A stretch of 64,000 bases of DNA from an uncultured Oligella sp. (GCA_947632105.1 CANROD010000003.1:25069-89068), one strand, 5' to 3'; counted from the stretch's first letter, positions 47,888 to 57,805 are shown. The notes: generated by a model from the sequence alone, not told the origin. Made by a program: numbers and translations.

Positions 47888-48511
47888 CTATCGAGAGTAC
47901 AACTCAACTACGAGTGACTCATCAATATCTTGAGCTACATCTGAGCGCTCAGGAGCTTGTTTAAAAGTACCTGAGAACTTAGCGCTATCTACCTCAACCC
48001 ACTGAGGTAGACCAATGCCAGAAGCTAAATCCATTGATTCTTTAATACGCAATTGTTTTTGTGATTTTTCACGTACAGAAATCACATCACCTGCGTTAAT
48101 CAACATAGATGGAATATCAGCTTTGCGACCATTTAACTCAATTGCACCGTGAGCAACTAACTGACGTGCTTCTGCGCGAGTAGAGCCAAAACCCATACGG
48201 TAAACAACGTTGTCTAAACGTGACTCAAGTAATTGAATCAAAGTTTCACCGGTGTTACCACGACGGCGATCAGCTTCAGTGAAGTATTTACGGAATTGCT
48301 TCTCTAAAATACCGTACATGCGCTTAAGTTTTTGTTTTTCGCGTAACTGTAGACCATAGTCAGAAGTACGGGCACCTGAAGTGCGACCATGCTGACCAGG
48401 TTTAGAATCGAATTTACACTTAGAATCGATTGGGCGACGAGCGCTCTTTAACGATAAATCGATACCTTCACGACGTGAAAGTTTACATTTTGGACCAGTA
48501 TAACGTGCCAT
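47888..48511 (-). CDS. rpsD: 30S ribosomal protein S4
   Basis: A 207-aa primary 16S rRNA binder. It begins [16 protein letters not shown] and carries the S4 RNA-binding domain at about residues 95-160 ([36 protein letters not shown]). In many bacteria S4 is the translational repressor of the alpha operon. It is 19 bp downstream of rpsK and 184 bp upstream of rpoA. Confidence 0.98.
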   Translation of the reverse strand: MARYTGPKCKLSRREGIDLSLKSARRPIDSKCKFDSKPGQHGRTSGARTSDYGLQLREKQKLKRMYGILEKQFRKYFTEADRRRGNTGETLIQLLESRLDNVVYRMGFGSTRAEARQLVAHGAIELNGRKADIPSMLINAGDVISVREKSQKQLRIKESMDLASGIGLPQWVEVDSAKFSGTFKQAPERSDVAQDIDESLVVELYSR

Positions 48512-48530
48512 TTTTTTCCCTTAATCCTGA

Positions 48531-48926
48531 TTAGATGCGACGGCGTTTTGGCGGACGGCAACCGTTGTGGGGAAGTGGCGTTACATCAGTAATACTAGTA
48601 ATTTTAATACCTAGAGCATTTAACGAACGGATAGAAGATTCACGGCCTGGGCCTGGACCTTTTACACGTACTTCTAGGTTTTTAATACCATATTCTAAAG
48701 CTACACGTCCCGCTGACTCGGCTGCAACCTGCGCTGCAAAAGGCGTCGATTTTCTCGAGCCTCTGAAGCCCGAACCACCCGACGTCGCCCATGACAAGGT
48801 ATTACCTTGACGGTCAGTAATTGTGATGATTGTGTTGTTAAAAGTAGCCTGAACGTGAACAATTCCGTCAGTTACTACTTTTCTGATTTTTTTACGCGCA
48901 CGACTTGCGCTTGATGCTTTCGCCAT
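48531..48926 (-). CDS. rpsK: 30S ribosomal protein S11
   Basis: A 131-aa platform protein of the small subunit. It shows [38 protein letters not shown] and the end [13 protein letters not shown]. Standard length. It is between rpsM and rpsD in the alpha operon, with short gaps. Confidence 0.98.
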   Translation of the reverse strand: MAKASSASRARKKIRKVVTDGIVHVQATFNNTIITITDRQGNTLSWATSGGSGFRGSRKSTPFAAQVAAESAGRVALEYGIKNLEVRVKGPGPGRESSIRSLNALGIKITSITDVTPLPHNGCRPPKRRRI

Positions 48927-48942
48927 AATTAGCTACCTCAAA

Positions 48943-49308
48943 TTATTTCTTTAAGGACATAGCTGCACGACGCGGACCCTTGCGGGTACGAGCATTGGTG
49001 CGTGTACGCTGTCCACGAACCGGCAGACCTCTTCTGTGGCGCATGCCACGATAGGTACCTAAGTCCATTAAACGTTTAATTGATAATTGTACTTCACGTC
49101 GCAAATCACCCTCGATAATAAACTGAGCTAATTGCTCACGAATACCTTCGAGCTCTGCATCTGTTAAGTCTTTTACCTTTTTAGAGTAGTCGATCCCAGC
49201 TGCTTCACAAATAATGCGTGAGCGGCTGCGTCCGATACCGTAAATAGCGGTAAGACCAATTTCTGCATGTTGATGCGGCGGAATGTTGATGCCTGCAATA
49301 CGGGCCAT
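48943..49308 (-). CDS. rpsM: 30S ribosomal protein S13
   Basis: A 121-aa small-subunit head protein that contacts L5 and tRNA. It has [33 protein letters not shown] and the basic end [20 protein letters not shown]. It is the first gene after rpmJ in the alpha operon. Confidence 0.98.
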   Translation of the reverse strand: MARIAGINIPPHQHAEIGLTAIYGIGRSRSRIICEAAGIDYSKKVKDLTDAELEGIREQLAQFIIEGDLRREVQLSIKRLMDLGTYRGMRHRRGLPVRGQRTRTNARTRKGPRRAAMSLKK

Positions 49309-49339
49309 GACTGTTCCTCTTACTTATAACTACGCAGGA

Positions 49340-49453
49340 TTAACCCTGACGTTGCTTGTGACGTGGATCTGTACAAATTACACGCACAACTCCATGACGT
49401 TTAATAATCTTGCAGTTGCGGCAGATCCGTTTTACCGATGCCATTACCTTCAT
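49340..49453 (-). CDS. rpmJ: 50S ribosomal protein L36
   Basis: A 37-aa zinc-binding ribosomal protein, read directly from the sequence: it begins [19 protein letters not shown] and ends DPRHKQRQG. The zinc ligands CxxC, Cys and His are all present, so this is the C+ form. It is too short for most gene calls but sits in its standard place between infA and rpsM. Confidence 0.95.
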   Translation of the reverse strand: MKVMASVKRICRNCKIIKRHGVVRVICTDPRHKQRQG

Positions 49454-49479
49454 GGTTGACTCCTTACTTATACCGTTTA

Positions 49480-49698
49480 TTATTTCGAACGGAAAACGAT
49501 TCTTCCACGAGACAAATCGTAGGGCGTGAGCTCCACAGTGACTTTATCACCGGGTAGAATCCTAATATAGTGCATACGCATTTTTCCAGAAATATGACCT
49601 AATACTATATGGTCATTTTCCAGTTTAATACGGAATGTTGCATTGGGAAGGTTTTCTAAAACCTCACCTTGCATTTGAATGACGTCATCTTTAGCCAT
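49480..49698 (-). CDS. infA: translation initiation factor IF-1
   Basis: A 72-aa OB-fold factor that occupies the A site during initiation. It starts [13 protein letters not shown] and ends [12 protein letters not shown], both as expected. I use the ATG at 49698; a TTG three codons upstream is in frame but gives an unusual start. It lies between secY and rpmJ, the usual order in Betaproteobacteria. Confidence 0.95.
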   Translation of the reverse strand: MAKDDVIQMQGEVLENLPNATFRIKLENDHIVLGHISGKMRMHYIRILPGDKVTVELTPYDLSRGRIVFRSK

Positions 49699-49713
49699 GC
49701 TATTCAAATTTCC

Positions 49714-51042
49714 TTATCTAGTTGTAGTCGAGCCACGGAAGCTGGACTTTTTAAGAAGTGAATCATATTGTTGCGACATTAAATATGTCTGTACCTGAGC
49801 CATAAAATCCATACTCACGACAACAATAATTAATAACGAGGTACCCCCAAAGTAGAAAGGGATATTTTGCCATTGCATACGAAGAAATTCCGGTACTAAA
49901 CACACTAAAGTGATGTAGATTGCGCCAACTAAGGTTAAACGCATAAGAATCTTATCGATATACTGACTCGTTTGTCGACCCGGACGAATACCCGGAATAA
50001 ACGCACCACTTTTCTTTAGATTATCTGCAGTTTCACGACTATTAAAAACTAGGGCCGTATAGAAAAAGCAGAAGAAAACAATCAACACTGTAAATACAGT
50101 TATGTATAACGGTTGACCTGGTTGCAAAGCCGCTGATAAATCACTCAACCAACGAATTTCATTTGCCTGCGAAAAAAAGCTGGCAATTGTTGCTGGGAAT
50201 AAAATAATGGAAGATGCAAAAATTGCTGGAATCACACCGGCCATATTAATTTTTAATGGCAAATGCGAACTCTGACCACCATAAATTTTATTACCAACTT
50301 GGCGTTTCGCATAGTTCACTGTGATGCGACGCTGACCTCTTTCAACGAAGACCACAAAGGCTGTAATCGCTACGACAATTGCAAAAATTGCCAATGCTGC
50401 TATTGTTGAGATTTGGTTATTACTAACTAAATCAAACATACTGGATATTGCTGTAGGCAACTCAGCCACAATACCGGCAAAAATTAGGATCGAAATACCA
50501 TTTCCTAAGCCTCGCTCAGTAATCTGCTCTCCTAACCACATCAAGAACACAGTACCAGTTACCAATGATACAACGGTTGTAAACACAAACATTGCACCTG
50601 GTGTAAATACTAAGCCATCGAAGTTTTGGATAAAAGCAGCAATACCAAATGATTGGAATAGTGCTAACAGCACTGTTCCGTAGCGGGTGTATTGAGTAAT
50701 CTTACGACGACCCGATTCACCCTCTTTTTTCAGGGCCTCAAGGGATGGGACCACTGCCGTCATCAATTGCATAATAATTGATGCCGAAATATATGGCATA
50801 ATCCCTAGCGCAAAGACCGAAAACCGCTCTAATGCACCACCCGAGAACATGTTGAAAAAGCCTAAGATACCATCAGCTTGAGTAGCAAATAAATCCGTCA
50901 TAGCGACCGGGTTGATACCTGGTACAGGAATATGAGTTCCCAAACGAAATACTACCAAAGCGGTGATCAAGAATAGAATTCGCTTCATTAAGTCGCCGTA
51001 TTTGGCGCCACTTTCTTGATTTTTTCTCTGTGCTTTAGCCAA
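49714..51042 (-). CDS. secY: protein translocase channel subunit SecY
   Basis: A 442-aa ten-helix channel of the Sec translocon. It begins with the cytoplasmic start and helix 1 ([20 protein letters not shown]), and shows the plug region ([20 protein letters not shown]), the C5 loop ([18 protein letters not shown]) and [18 protein letters not shown]. It is between rplO and infA in the spc operon. Confidence 0.98.
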   Translation of the reverse strand: MAKAQRKNQESGAKYGDLMKRILFLITALVVFRLGTHIPVPGINPVAMTDLFATQADGILGFFNMFSGGALERFSVFALGIMPYISASIIMQLMTAVVPSLEALKKEGESGRRKITQYTRYGTVLLALFQSFGIAAFIQNFDGLVFTPGAMFVFTTVVSLVTGTVFLMWLGEQITERGLGNGISILIFAGIVAELPTAISSMFDLVSNNQISTIAALAIFAIVVAITAFVVFVERGQRRITVNYAKRQVGNKIYGGQSSHLPLKINMAGVIPAIFASSIILFPATIASFFSQANEIRWLSDLSAALQPGQPLYITVFTVLIVFFCFFYTALVFNSRETADNLKKSGAFIPGIRPGRQTSQYIDKILMRLTLVGAIYITLVCLVPEFLRMQWQNIPFYFGGTSLLIIVVVSMDFMAQVQTYLMSQQYDSLLKKSSFRGSTTTR

Positions 51043-51053
51043 CTTTAACCCCT

Positions 51054-51497
51054 TTATTCAGCCAATGAACCACCGGCAGCTTCAATTGCAGCTTTTGCAC
51101 CGGCTGTTGCTTTAATGCCTTTTAAGTTCACTTTACGTGATAACTCACCTGAACTGATAACCTTAACAAAACGAGTATCGTGACCGATAATGCCTTCTTG
51201 CTTAAGGACAGCTAAATCAATGTCATCAGCTTGCATAAGCTGTAACTCTGATAAGCGTACTTCTGCTTTAAAAGGTTTGATCATTGAGCTAAATCCACGC
51301 TTAGGCAAACGACGTTGAATCGGCATTTGACCGCCTTCAAAACCAACCTTGTGGAAACCGCCTGAACGCGATTTCTGACCTTTATGGCCACGGCCAGCTG
51401 TCTTACCAAAGCCAGAACCAACACCACGACCAACACGGCGACGTTCTGTCTTACTACCTTCAGCAGGTGATAATGTATTGAGTTGTGTTACTGACAT
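51054..51497 (-). CDS. rplO: 50S ribosomal protein L15
   Basis: A 147-aa large-subunit protein. The Gly- and Arg-rich N-terminus ([19 protein letters not shown]) is the L15 hallmark; the end ([18 protein letters not shown]) is also standard. It lies between rpmD and secY. Confidence 0.98.
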   Translation of the reverse strand: MSVTQLNTLSPAEGSKTERRRVGRGVGSGFGKTAGRGHKGQKSRSGGFHKVGFEGGQMPIQRRLPKRGFSSMIKPFKAEVRLSELQLMQADDIDLAVLKQEGIIGHDTRFVKVISSGELSRKVNLKGIKATAGAKAAIEAAGGSLAE

Positions 51498-51515
51498 CTC
51501 TATTCCTTTAAACGA

Positions 51516-51701
51516 TTAAGCCTCAGACACGGATACTAAATAATCCACTTTACGGATCATACCGCGCACTTCTGGCGTATCGGCTAGTACACTAACGCTG
51601 TTAATTTTGCCTAAACCCAAACCACGAACTGTAGCGCGATGGTCTTTTTTAGTACCGATAACAGAGCGTACCAGAGTAACTTTAATTTTTTTATCAGACA
51701 T
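51516..51701 (-). CDS. rpmD: 50S ribosomal protein L30
   Basis: A 61-aa small large-subunit protein with [20 protein letters not shown] and [13 protein letters not shown]. It lies between rpsE and rplO. The length is standard for bacterial L30. Confidence 0.97.
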   Translation of the reverse strand: MSDKKIKVTLVRSVIGTKKDHRATVRGLGLGKINSVSVLADTPEVRGMIRKVDYLVSVSEA

Positions 51702-51704
51702 GGC

Positions 51705-52223
51705 TTACCCCAAAATCTCTTCTACAGACTTGCCACGCTTAGCCGCCACATCATCTGGCGTCATGCAAGCCTCTAGACCGTTAAGTGTAGCGCGAACCAA
51801 GTTGTAAGGGTTACGAGAACCGTAGCTCTTAGCTACTACGTTACGAACACCCATTACTTCAAAAATTGCACGCATTGGACCACCGGCAATTACTCCAGTA
51901 CCCTCAACAGCAGGTGAAATTAAAACAGTTGAAGCGCCATGCTTACCAACTACGCTATGATGTAAAGTGCCATTTTTTAAAGGGATTTTCACCATACCGC
52001 GACGACCAGCTTCCATAGCTTTTTGTACAGAAACAGGTACTTCGCGAGCTTTACCCTTACCCATGCCGACACCACCATCGCCATCGCCAACTACGGTCAA
52101 CGCTGCAAAACTCATGGTACGACCACCTTTAACAGTTTTGCTGACGCGGTTAACCGCAATCATTTTTTCACGTAAACCGTCATCGCGTTCGTCAGATGCT
52201 TGTCTACCTTGTGCTTTTGCCAT
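51705..52223 (-). CDS. rpsE: 30S ribosomal protein S5
   Basis: A 172-aa protein of the mRNA entry and decoding region. The N-terminal RNA-binding domain shows [20 protein letters not shown] and the C-terminal domain [20 protein letters not shown]. It starts 12 bp after rplR and is followed by rpmD at 3 bp. Confidence 0.98.
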   Translation of the reverse strand: MAKAQGRQASDERDDGLREKMIAVNRVSKTVKGGRTMSFAALTVVGDGDGGVGMGKGKAREVPVSVQKAMEAGRRGMVKIPLKNGTLHHSVVGKHGASTVLISPAVEGTGVIAGGPMRAIFEVMGVRNVVAKSYGSRNPYNLVRATLNGLEACMTPDDVAAKRGKSVEEILG

Positions 52224-52235
52224 TTGACTACTCCC

Positions 52236-52601
52236 TTAGAACTTAAGACCGGCTTCGCGAGCAGCTTCTGCTAATGCTTTAACGCGGCCATGATAACGGA
52301 AACCCGAACGGTCAAACGCAACCGACTCTATCTGAGCGGCCTTAGCTTTTTCAGCAATGCGTTTACCTACGATAACAGCAGCTGAAATATTGCCGCTTTT
52401 AGCATTGTTTGAGCTTAGCTCTTGGCGTACTTCAGGCTCAAGAGTAGAAGCAGAAACTAATACTTTGTCGCCTTCAGGCGAAATAATGTTTGCGTAAATG
52501 TGCGAATTACTGCGGTATACAGCCAAACGATGGGTCTGTAACTGAGCAATTTTACGACGAGTCGATGCCGCACGACGCAAACGAGATACTTTCTTATCCA
52601 T
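52236..52601 (-). CDS. rplR: 50S ribosomal protein L18
   Basis: A 121-aa 5S rRNA-binding protein. It has [20 protein letters not shown] and the end [20 protein letters not shown]. It lies between rplF and rpsE. A longer overlapping frame in the rplF/rplR joint on the same strand has no family match and is ignored. Confidence 0.98.
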   Translation of the reverse strand: MDKKVSRLRRAASTRRKIAQLQTHRLAVYRSNSHIYANIISPEGDKVLVSASTLEPEVRQELSSNNAKSGNISAAVIVGKRIAEKAKAAQIESVAFDRSGFRYHGRVKALAEAAREAGLKF

Positions 52602-52622
52602 GATAACTCCTTGTTTGCGCTA

Positions 52623-53162
52623 TTATTTCTTCTTAACTTCTTTAAGCTGTACGTATTCGTCAACATAGCGAACACCCTTGCCTTTATATGGCTCAGGCGG
52701 ACGGTAGCCACGAATCTTAGCTGCTTGCTGACCTACTGACTGCTTATCGTGACCTTTTAGTACGATTTCAGTAGGAGTTGGTGTTTCAGCTGTAACACCA
52801 GCAGGCAACTCATGAAGTACATCATGAGAGAAGCCTAAATCCATTTTGATAACGTTACCTTGTACTTGGGCACGGAAACCAACACCCAATAAAGATAAAC
52901 GACGCTCAAAACCTTTGCTCACACCAGTAACCATATTGTTTACTAAGGCGCGCACGGTACCAGACATGGCTTTTGCAAAGCGAGTCTCATTAGCGACATC
53001 AAAACTTAATTGATTTTCTTCAAGTTTAACAATAACGTCACCAGTTAAAGATTGGTTTAACTCACCTAAAGGACCTTTAACACGGATATTATTATCAGTA
53101 ATATTTACCTCAACGCCGCTTGGTACAGCGACCGGGTTCTTAGCGATACGAGACATAGACAT
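52623..53162 (-). CDS. rplF: 50S ribosomal protein L6
   Basis: A 179-aa protein near the factor-binding site. It has SRIAKNPVAVPSGVEVNI and the C-terminal motif GYRPPEPYKGKGVRYVDEYV. The first of two close ATG codons is chosen because GGAG lies 8 nt upstream; the second, two codons on, gives the commoner MSRIAKNP start. It lies between rpsH and rplR. Confidence 0.98.
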   Translation of the reverse strand: MSMSRIAKNPVAVPSGVEVNITDNNIRVKGPLGELNQSLTGDVIVKLEENQLSFDVANETRFAKAMSGTVRALVNNMVTGVSKGFERRLSLLGVGFRAQVQGNVIKMDLGFSHDVLHELPAGVTAETPTPTEIVLKGHDKQSVGQQAAKIRGYRPPEPYKGKGVRYVDEYVQLKEVKKK

Positions 53163-53174
53163 AATAATTACTCC

Positions 53175-53570
53175 TTATGCTACGTAGCAAAGAACTTCAC
53201 CACCAACGCCTTCTGAACGTGCTTTACGATCAGTCATAACGCCGCGTGATGTTGAAACGATTGTCACACCTAAACCGTTCATAACTTGAGGAATATCATT
53301 ACTGGCTTTGTATACACGCAAACCAGGGCGTGATACACGCTCAATACGTTCGATTACAGGACGACCTGCATAATATCTCAAGGCAATTTCAAGTTCAGGC
53401 TTAGCTTTTTCGCCTTTTATTTCAAAATTGTCGATATAACCTTCGTCTTTAAGCACGGTAGCAATAGCCACTTTTAGCTTTGAAGAAGGCATAGAAACCG
53501 ATACTTTCTCGACCATCTGCGCATTGCGGATGCGAGTTAACATGTCGGCGATTGGATCGCTCATGCTCAT
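53175..53570 (-). CDS. rpsH: 30S ribosomal protein S8
   Basis: A 131-aa 16S rRNA binder. It starts [18 protein letters not shown] and ends [19 protein letters not shown]. In E. coli S8 represses spc operon translation by binding the mRNA near rplE; whether that holds here is unknown. It lies between rpsN and rplF. Confidence 0.98.
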   Translation of the reverse strand: MSMSDPIADMLTRIRNAQMVEKVSVSMPSSKLKVAIATVLKDEGYIDNFEIKGEKAKPELEIALRYYAGRPVIERIERVSRPGLRVYKASNDIPQVMNGLGVTIVSTSRGVMTDRKARSEGVGGEVLCYVA

Positions 53571-53581
53571 AATTCTTCTCC

Positions 53582-53887
53582 CTACCAGCTAGACTTAGTT
53601 AAACCGGGAATTTCACCCTTGTTACCAAGTTCACGTACTTTGTGACGGCTTAAACCGAATTTACTGAGGACACCACGTGGACGACCAGTAATAGCACAAC
53701 GATTACGCAAACGAGTTGGGTTTGCGTTACGTGGTAACTTTTGTACTTCCAGACGAGCTAAATAACGCTCCTCGTCTGATTTTGATGTGTCATTAATAAT
53801 CGCCGTTAAGGCTGCACGTTTTGCTGAGTATTTTTCAACCAACTTAGCGCGCTTAACATCGCGATTGATAAGTGATAATTTAGCCAC
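53582..53887 (-). CDS. rpsN: 30S ribosomal protein S14
   Basis: A 101-aa long-form S14. It has [20 protein letters not shown] and [20 protein letters not shown]. It lacks the four-Cys zinc site of the short form, so it is the zinc-independent (C-) type. It lies between rplE and rpsH. Confidence 0.98.
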   Translation of the reverse strand: MAKLSLINRDVKRAKLVEKYSAKRAALTAIINDTSKSDEERYLARLEVQKLPRNANPTRLRNRCAITGRPRGVLSKFGLSRHKVRELGNKGEIPGLTKSSW

Positions 53888-53901
53888 AACGTTGCCCCTA
53901 A

Positions 53902-54441
53902 TTAATTACGGAATGGGAAACTGAAAGCTTTTAATAAAGCCTTTGCTTCCGCGTCGGTTTTAGCAGTAGTCGTGATGCTGATATTTAAGCCACGTAATAC
54001 ATCGATTTTGTCGTACTCAATTTCGGGGAAAATAATTTGTTCTTTTACACCGATATTATAGTTACCACGACCATCAAATGAACGGCCAGAAACACCACGG
54101 AAATCACGAACGCGAGGTAGAGCTACGTGGATCAAACGATCTAAAAACTCATACATACGACGACCGCGTAGAGTCACCATACAACCGATAGGGTAATCTT
54201 CACGAATTTTGAAACCAGCAATAGCTTTACGGCTTTTCGTGATAACTGGCTTTTGACCAGCAATTTTGCTTAGGTCAGAAACCGCGTGTTCAATTACTTT
54301 ACGATCTGCTACTGCCTCAGACACACCCATATTAAGAGTAATCTTAGAGATGCGAGGCACTTCCATCGAGCTGCTGTACTTGAACTCTTCAGTCAAGGCT
54401 GCAGCGACTTTGCTGTTATATACTTCTTGTAAACGAGACAT
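53902..54441 (-). CDS. rplE: 50S ribosomal protein L5
   Basis: A 179-aa 5S rRNA-binding protein of the central protuberance. It shows [16 protein letters not shown] and [18 protein letters not shown]. It lies between rplX and rpsN. Confidence 0.98.
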   Translation of the reverse strand: MSRLQEVYNSKVAAALTEEFKYSSSMEVPRISKITLNMGVSEAVADRKVIEHAVSDLSKIAGQKPVITKSRKAIAGFKIREDYPIGCMVTLRGRRMYEFLDRLIHVALPRVRDFRGVSGRSFDGRGNYNIGVKEQIIFPEIEYDKIDVLRGLNISITTTAKTDAEAKALLKAFSFPFRN

Positions 54442-54455
54442 TCATCTACCCCTTA

Positions 54456-54773
54456 TTACTTCTCGCCAACGACTTTGTCGTTAGAGCGGAAAACACGAAC
54501 CTTGCGACCGTCCACCTCTTTGATGCGAACTTTGTCAGCTTTACCGGTTTCAGGGTTAACGAGTGCCACATTCGAAATATGAATAGGCATATTTTTATTA
54601 ACGATACCGCCTGCGTTATTCAGTGTTGGATTAGGTTTAACATGCTTTTTAGCAACATTAACACCCTCTACAACCACCTTGTCATCACCTACACGTGACA
54701 ACACAACGCCACGACGACTTTTATCGCGACCTGCTAGTACGATGATTTCATCACCTTTACGAATACGTTGCAT
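54456..54773 (-). CDS. rplX: 50S ribosomal protein L24
   Basis: A 105-aa early-assembly large-subunit protein with a KOW motif at the N-terminus ([20 protein letters not shown]). It lies between rplN and rplE. The length is standard. Confidence 0.98.
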   Translation of the reverse strand: MQRIRKGDEIIVLAGRDKSRRGVVLSRVGDDKVVVEGVNVAKKHVKPNPTLNNAGGIVNKNMPIHISNVALVNPETGKADKVRIKEVDGRKVRVFRSNDKVVGEK

Positions 54774-54783
54774 ACTGACCCCC

Positions 54784-55152
54784 TTAAATAACTTCTGGAG
54801 CCAATGAAACGATCTTCATAAAGCGATCACCACGTAACTCACGAGTTACTGGACCAAAGATACGAGTTCCGATTGGTTCTAATTTTGTATTTAACAATAC
54901 GGCTGCATTGCCACCGAAGCGGACTAATGAGCCATCTTTACGGCGAACACCTTTAGCCGTGCGAACTACAACTGCATTGTAGATTTCGCCTTTTTTGACG
55001 CGACCGCGTGGTGCTGCTTCTTTTACAGTGACTTTAATAATGTCACCGACTTCAGCATAACGGCGCTTAGAGCCGCCTAACACCTTGATACACTGAATCT
55101 TACGTGCACCAGTATTGTCAGCCACGTTCAATGTGGTTTGCATTTGGATCAT
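54784..55152 (-). CDS. rplN: 50S ribosomal protein L14
   Basis: A 122-aa large-subunit protein at the subunit interface. It begins [20 protein letters not shown] and ends [19 protein letters not shown]. It is the first gene of the spc operon. Upstream is a 412-bp spacer with a strong promoter; the S10 operon genes (rpsQ, rpmC, rplP) are not adjacent. Confidence 0.98.
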   Translation of the reverse strand: MIQMQTTLNVADNTGARKIQCIKVLGGSKRRYAEVGDIIKVTVKEAAPRGRVKKGEIYNAVVVRTAKGVRRKDGSLVRFGGNAAVLLNTKLEPIGTRIFGPVTRELRGDRFMKIVSLAPEVI

Positions 55153-55183
55153 GATAGTTCCTGTTCCAACTTAGTTACATATA

Positions 55184-55217
55184 CGATGCGTGTATTTTCT
55201 TACAAAAACACACATCG
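55184..55217 (-). promoter_or_regulatory. leader hairpin upstream of rplN
   Basis: Stem CGATG-GTGT-TTTT against AAAA-ACAC-CATCG with one mismatch, one bulge and a 5-nt loop. It lies 31-65 nt upstream of the rplN ATG. There is no T tract after it, so it is a transcript structure rather than a terminator. A regulatory role is possible. Confidence 0.5.
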
Positions 55218-55405
55218 AACCCATTTAAGGCTTAGCTCAAAAATACATGAGATATAGTGATGATGAGCTAAAGACCTTGAATATAACCAGTATTGGCCCC
55301 GTCAGATAATGTACTTAGCGCGATAAACTACCACAACTATTTTACGACATATCCTGGGTTGAATTTTCTGGATAAAATTCCACTCTTTATTTAAGTGAAT
55401 TTAGA

Positions 55406-55434
55406 ATTGTACGCTATTTTTCTTAACAGATCAA
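55406..55434 (-). promoter_or_regulatory. sigma-70-type promoter of the spc operon
   Basis: On the minus strand TTGATC (55434-55429), an exact 17-bp spacer, then TACAAT (55411-55406). The expected start is near 55399. Confidence 0.75.
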
Positions 55435-55564
55435 GGATTTATAACGCTTGATTATAAAATCTGTTGTTTTATTAAGGATTTACAACCACAAACTCAAAGC
55501 ATGAAACACTCATAAAATCTCTCAGCTACAATTTCGAAGTATTCAACTGCCCGCAATCTAATTT

Positions 55565-56002
55565 ATGAAATGCATTTTACAACGAGTTAACGAAGCCCAA
55601 GTATATATTGATAACAAGCTATTCAGTAGCATAGAGCAAGGTATTTTAGTGTTTATCTGTGCCGAGCATGGCGACACTGAAGAAACGGTAAAGAAGGCTG
55701 TTGACAAAATACTTAAGCTACGAATTTTTAGTGACACAAATGACAAAATGAACTTATCCCTGCAGCAAATCAATGGGAGTTTATTAGTTGTCAGTCAGTT
55801 TACGCTAGCGGCTGACACCAGTCGCGGCAACCGACCAAGCTTTACCAATGCTGCCAATCCCACCGACGGAGAAGCACTTTATGAGTACTTCTTGACGTAC
55901 GCCCGCAGTCAACACAATGAGGTTACGTCAGGTTCTTTTGGTGCAAACATGCAAATCCATCTGATTAACAATGGACCTGTTACTATTCCACTAGATTTTT
56001 AG
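55565..56002 (+). CDS. dtd: D-aminoacyl-tRNA deacylase
   Basis: A 145-aa proofreading enzyme that removes D-amino acids wrongly attached to tRNA. It has LVVSQFTLAADTSRGNRPSF (the SQFTL active-site motif) and NNGPVTIPLDF (the NxGPVT motif) at the end. The length is standard. It is a single gene divergent from the spc operon and convergent with aspA. Confidence 0.95.
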   Translation: MKCILQRVNEAQVYIDNKLFSSIEQGILVFICAEHGDTEETVKKAVDKILKLRIFSDTNDKMNLSLQQINGSLLVVSQFTLAADTSRGNRPSFTNAANPTDGEALYEYFLTYARSQHNEVTSGSFGANMQIHLINNGPVTIPLDF

Positions 56003-56019
56003 TTTTAACCATCAAGAAA

Positions 56020-56051
56020 AAGGCGATGTTTGGAAAAACAAACACCGCCTT
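56020..56051 (-). terminator. terminator between dtd and aspA
   Basis: AAGGCG-TGTTTG (from 56020) pairs with CAAACA-CGCCTT (to 56051), with one internal mismatch. On the minus strand a run of five T follows, so it mainly serves aspA. Confidence 0.8.
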
Positions 56052-56077
56052 AATTGTTCAGAACCAACAGCTAAATA

Positions 56078-57502
56078 CTATTTATCTTTTGATATTAAAC
56101 GCGGTGTAATCATATTTTCAGGCTTTAAGATCTCTTGCAAGATTTCTTCATCCAATAAGCCCTCTTCGCGCACTAGCTCTAAAACCGCAGCGCCAGTTGC
56201 AAAAGCCTTTTTGGCAATACGAGTAGAATTTTTATAGCCAATATAAGGATTTAACGCAGTAACAAGACCAATAGAGTTCTGCACCAATGCCTTACAATGC
56301 TCTTCATTTGCCGTAATTCCCTCAATACATAGAGTACAAAGCATATCTAACGCACGCTGCAACAAACGAGTTGACTCAAATAACTTATAAGCAATCAACG
56401 GCTCCATCACATTAAGCTGCAACTGACCCGCTTCCGCAGCTAAAGTGACGGCTAAGTCATTACCGATAATTTCAAAAGCAACCTGATTCACCGCTTCAGG
56501 AATGACGGGATTAACCTTGCCTGGCATAATCGAACTACCCGGTTGACGTGGAGGCAAATTAATCTCTTGGATACCAGTACGAGGGCCGCTAGACAAGAGA
56601 CGTAAATCATTACAAATTTTTGAAAGTTTAGTAGAAGTGCGCTTTAACATCCCTGAGAAAAGAACAAAATCACCCATATCAGATGAAGCCTCAATCAAGT
56701 CTTTGGCTTGTCGTACTGGATGGCCACTTAACTCGGCCAAACGCGGTACCGCAATACCCTGGTAAGCCGGATCAGCATTAATACCCGTTCCAATCGCTGT
56801 ACCACCTAAATTGACATCAAGCAACAATTCGGGTGCCCACTCAACAAATCGCTCCAAATCTTCTTCAAGAGTCGTAGCAAAAGCACAAAACTCCTGACCT
56901 AAAGTCATTGGCACCGCATCTTGTAACTGAGTACGACCCATTTTTAACACATGACTAAACGCCTCACCCTTCTCCTTTAAAGCGCAAATTGTTTGCCTCA
57001 AACTCTGCAATAAAGCTTCGTGACCTAACAACAAACCTAAACGAATCGCCGTAGGATAAGCATCATTAGTCGATTGCGCCATATTGACATCATTGTTAGG
57101 GTCAAGGTACTGATATTCGCCCTTTTTGTGACCCATCTGCTCTAAGGCTATGTTAGCGATGACCTCATTGGCATTCATATTAGTTGAGGTACCGGCACCT
57201 CCCTGAATCATATCAACCACAAACTGATCTAGGTACTCTCCAGTCATGATACGTTGGCAAGCGAAGGTGATCGCTGCGTGCTTTTCCTGAGACAGATTAC
57301 CCAACTTGAAGTTAGCATCAGCAGCAGCATGCTTAACTATTGCAAATGCCCGAACAAAGTTAGGAAAATGCGATAACCTCACGCCCGAGAGGTCAAAGTT
57401 TTTTACAGCACGCAGGGTCTGCGCACCATAGTACACATCAGCCGGCACATTAACCTGGCCGATTAGGTCTTCTTCAATACGATAATCTTCTAAGTTTGAC
57501 AC
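56078..57502 (-). CDS. aspA: aspartate ammonia-lyase (aspartase)
   Basis: A 474-aa enzyme that interconverts aspartate with fumarate and ammonia. It is of the fumarase/aspartase superfamily with the signature GSSIMPGKVNPVIPE and the substrate blocks QGGAGTSTNMNANEV and KMGRTQLQDAVPMTLGQE. EDYRIEEDLIG at the start matches aspartase. I chose the GTG at 57502, because the frame further upstream lies in AT-rich DNA and encodes Lys- and Phe-rich residues unlike the family; GAAGAAG lies just before it. Its position near the asparaginase gene (at 15.4 kb) is not close enough to suggest an operon. A large palindrome lies upstream. Confidence 0.92.
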   Translation of the reverse strand: MSNLEDYRIEEDLIGQVNVPADVYYGAQTLRAVKNFDLSGVRLSHFPNFVRAFAIVKHAAADANFKLGNLSQEKHAAITFACQRIMTGEYLDQFVVDMIQGGAGTSTNMNANEVIANIALEQMGHKKGEYQYLDPNNDVNMAQSTNDAYPTAIRLGLLLGHEALLQSLRQTICALKEKGEAFSHVLKMGRTQLQDAVPMTLGQEFCAFATTLEEDLERFVEWAPELLLDVNLGGTAIGTGINADPAYQGIAVPRLAELSGHPVRQAKDLIEASSDMGDFVLFSGMLKRTSTKLSKICNDLRLLSSGPRTGIQEINLPPRQPGSSIMPGKVNPVIPEAVNQVAFEIIGNDLAVTLAAEAGQLQLNVMEPLIAYKLFESTRLLQRALDMLCTLCIEGITANEEHCKALVQNSIGLVTALNPYIGYKNSTRIAKKAFATGAAVLELVREEGLLDEEILQEILKPENMITPRLISKDK

Positions 57503-57600
57503 GATGCTTCTTCTAAAATGAACGGAAATAAAAATAAAATTATAAAACTTTTTTTTACAATTACGCATGCACTTTTGCGTGTTTTTGCAACATTAGCAAC

Positions 57601-57673
57601 GCTTTTTATAAAAACTAGCTTCTTGAGTCTAACAATATGTAAACAAAGCCTCAAGTTAGTATCTATAAAAAGC
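57601..57673. repeat. 73-bp imperfect palindrome upstream of aspA
   Basis: Outer arms GCTTTTTATA (57601-57610) and TATAAAAAGC (57664-57673) match perfectly. Inner pairs ACTA/TAGT (57614-57617 and 57657-57660) and CTTGAG/CTCAAG (57622-57627 and 57650-57655) extend the stem. A 22-nt loop remains. There is no T run on either side, so it is not a normal terminator. Confidence 0.55.
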
Positions 57674-57760
57674 AGCAATTAAATAGGCAATACACTTGTT
57701 CTTGGAACACGCAATACTCTGCACAGGGCACAATGTTACGTTCACGCAAATAAAAATAAA

Positions 57761-57786
57761 TTAGCTATAATTGAAAATATAGCTAA
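57761..57786 (+). promoter_or_regulatory. inverted repeat over the likely -10 box of the dehydrogenase operon
   Basis: TTAGCTATA (57761-57769) and TATAGCTAA (57778-57786) form a perfect 9-bp inverted repeat with 8 bp between. TATAAT (57766-57771), a consensus -10, overlaps the first arm, so a protein bound here would block transcription. The -35 box is weak, which suggests an activator-dependent or repressed promoter. Confidence 0.55.
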
Positions 57787-57805
57787 AAATTTCTTAAGGA
57801 CTGTC

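Larger units (their letters stand above)
55153..55564. other. 412-bp spacer holding the spc promoter and leader
   Basis: On the minus strand a promoter (55434-55406) drives a leader of about 245 nt before rplN. The leader contains two inverted repeats: TTAGCTCA (55232-55239) with TGAGCTAA (55264-55271), and a longer hairpin at 55184-55217 (CGATG/CATCG, GTGT/ACAC, TTTT/AAAA). On the plus side, about 130 bp before dtd is AT-rich spacer with no obvious promoter. Confidence 0.6.
57503..57805. other. 303-bp AT-rich spacer between divergent aspA and the dehydrogenase
   Basis: A divergent control region. Nearest aspA it is very A/T-rich (57503-57560). It then holds a 73-bp imperfect palindrome (57601-57673) and, near the dehydrogenase gene, a 9-bp inverted repeat over a TATAAT box (57761-57786). 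No gene is seen. Confidence 0.6.

Noticed and set aside
52457..52711. Minus-strand 84-codon frame across the rplR/rplF joint
   Set aside because: It is out of frame with two certain ribosomal protein genes and has no family match.
57490..57678. Minus-strand 62-codon frame upstream of aspA
   Set aside because: It covers the AT-rich spacer and the palindrome, and its Leu-, Lys- and Phe-rich residues look like chance translation of A/T runs.
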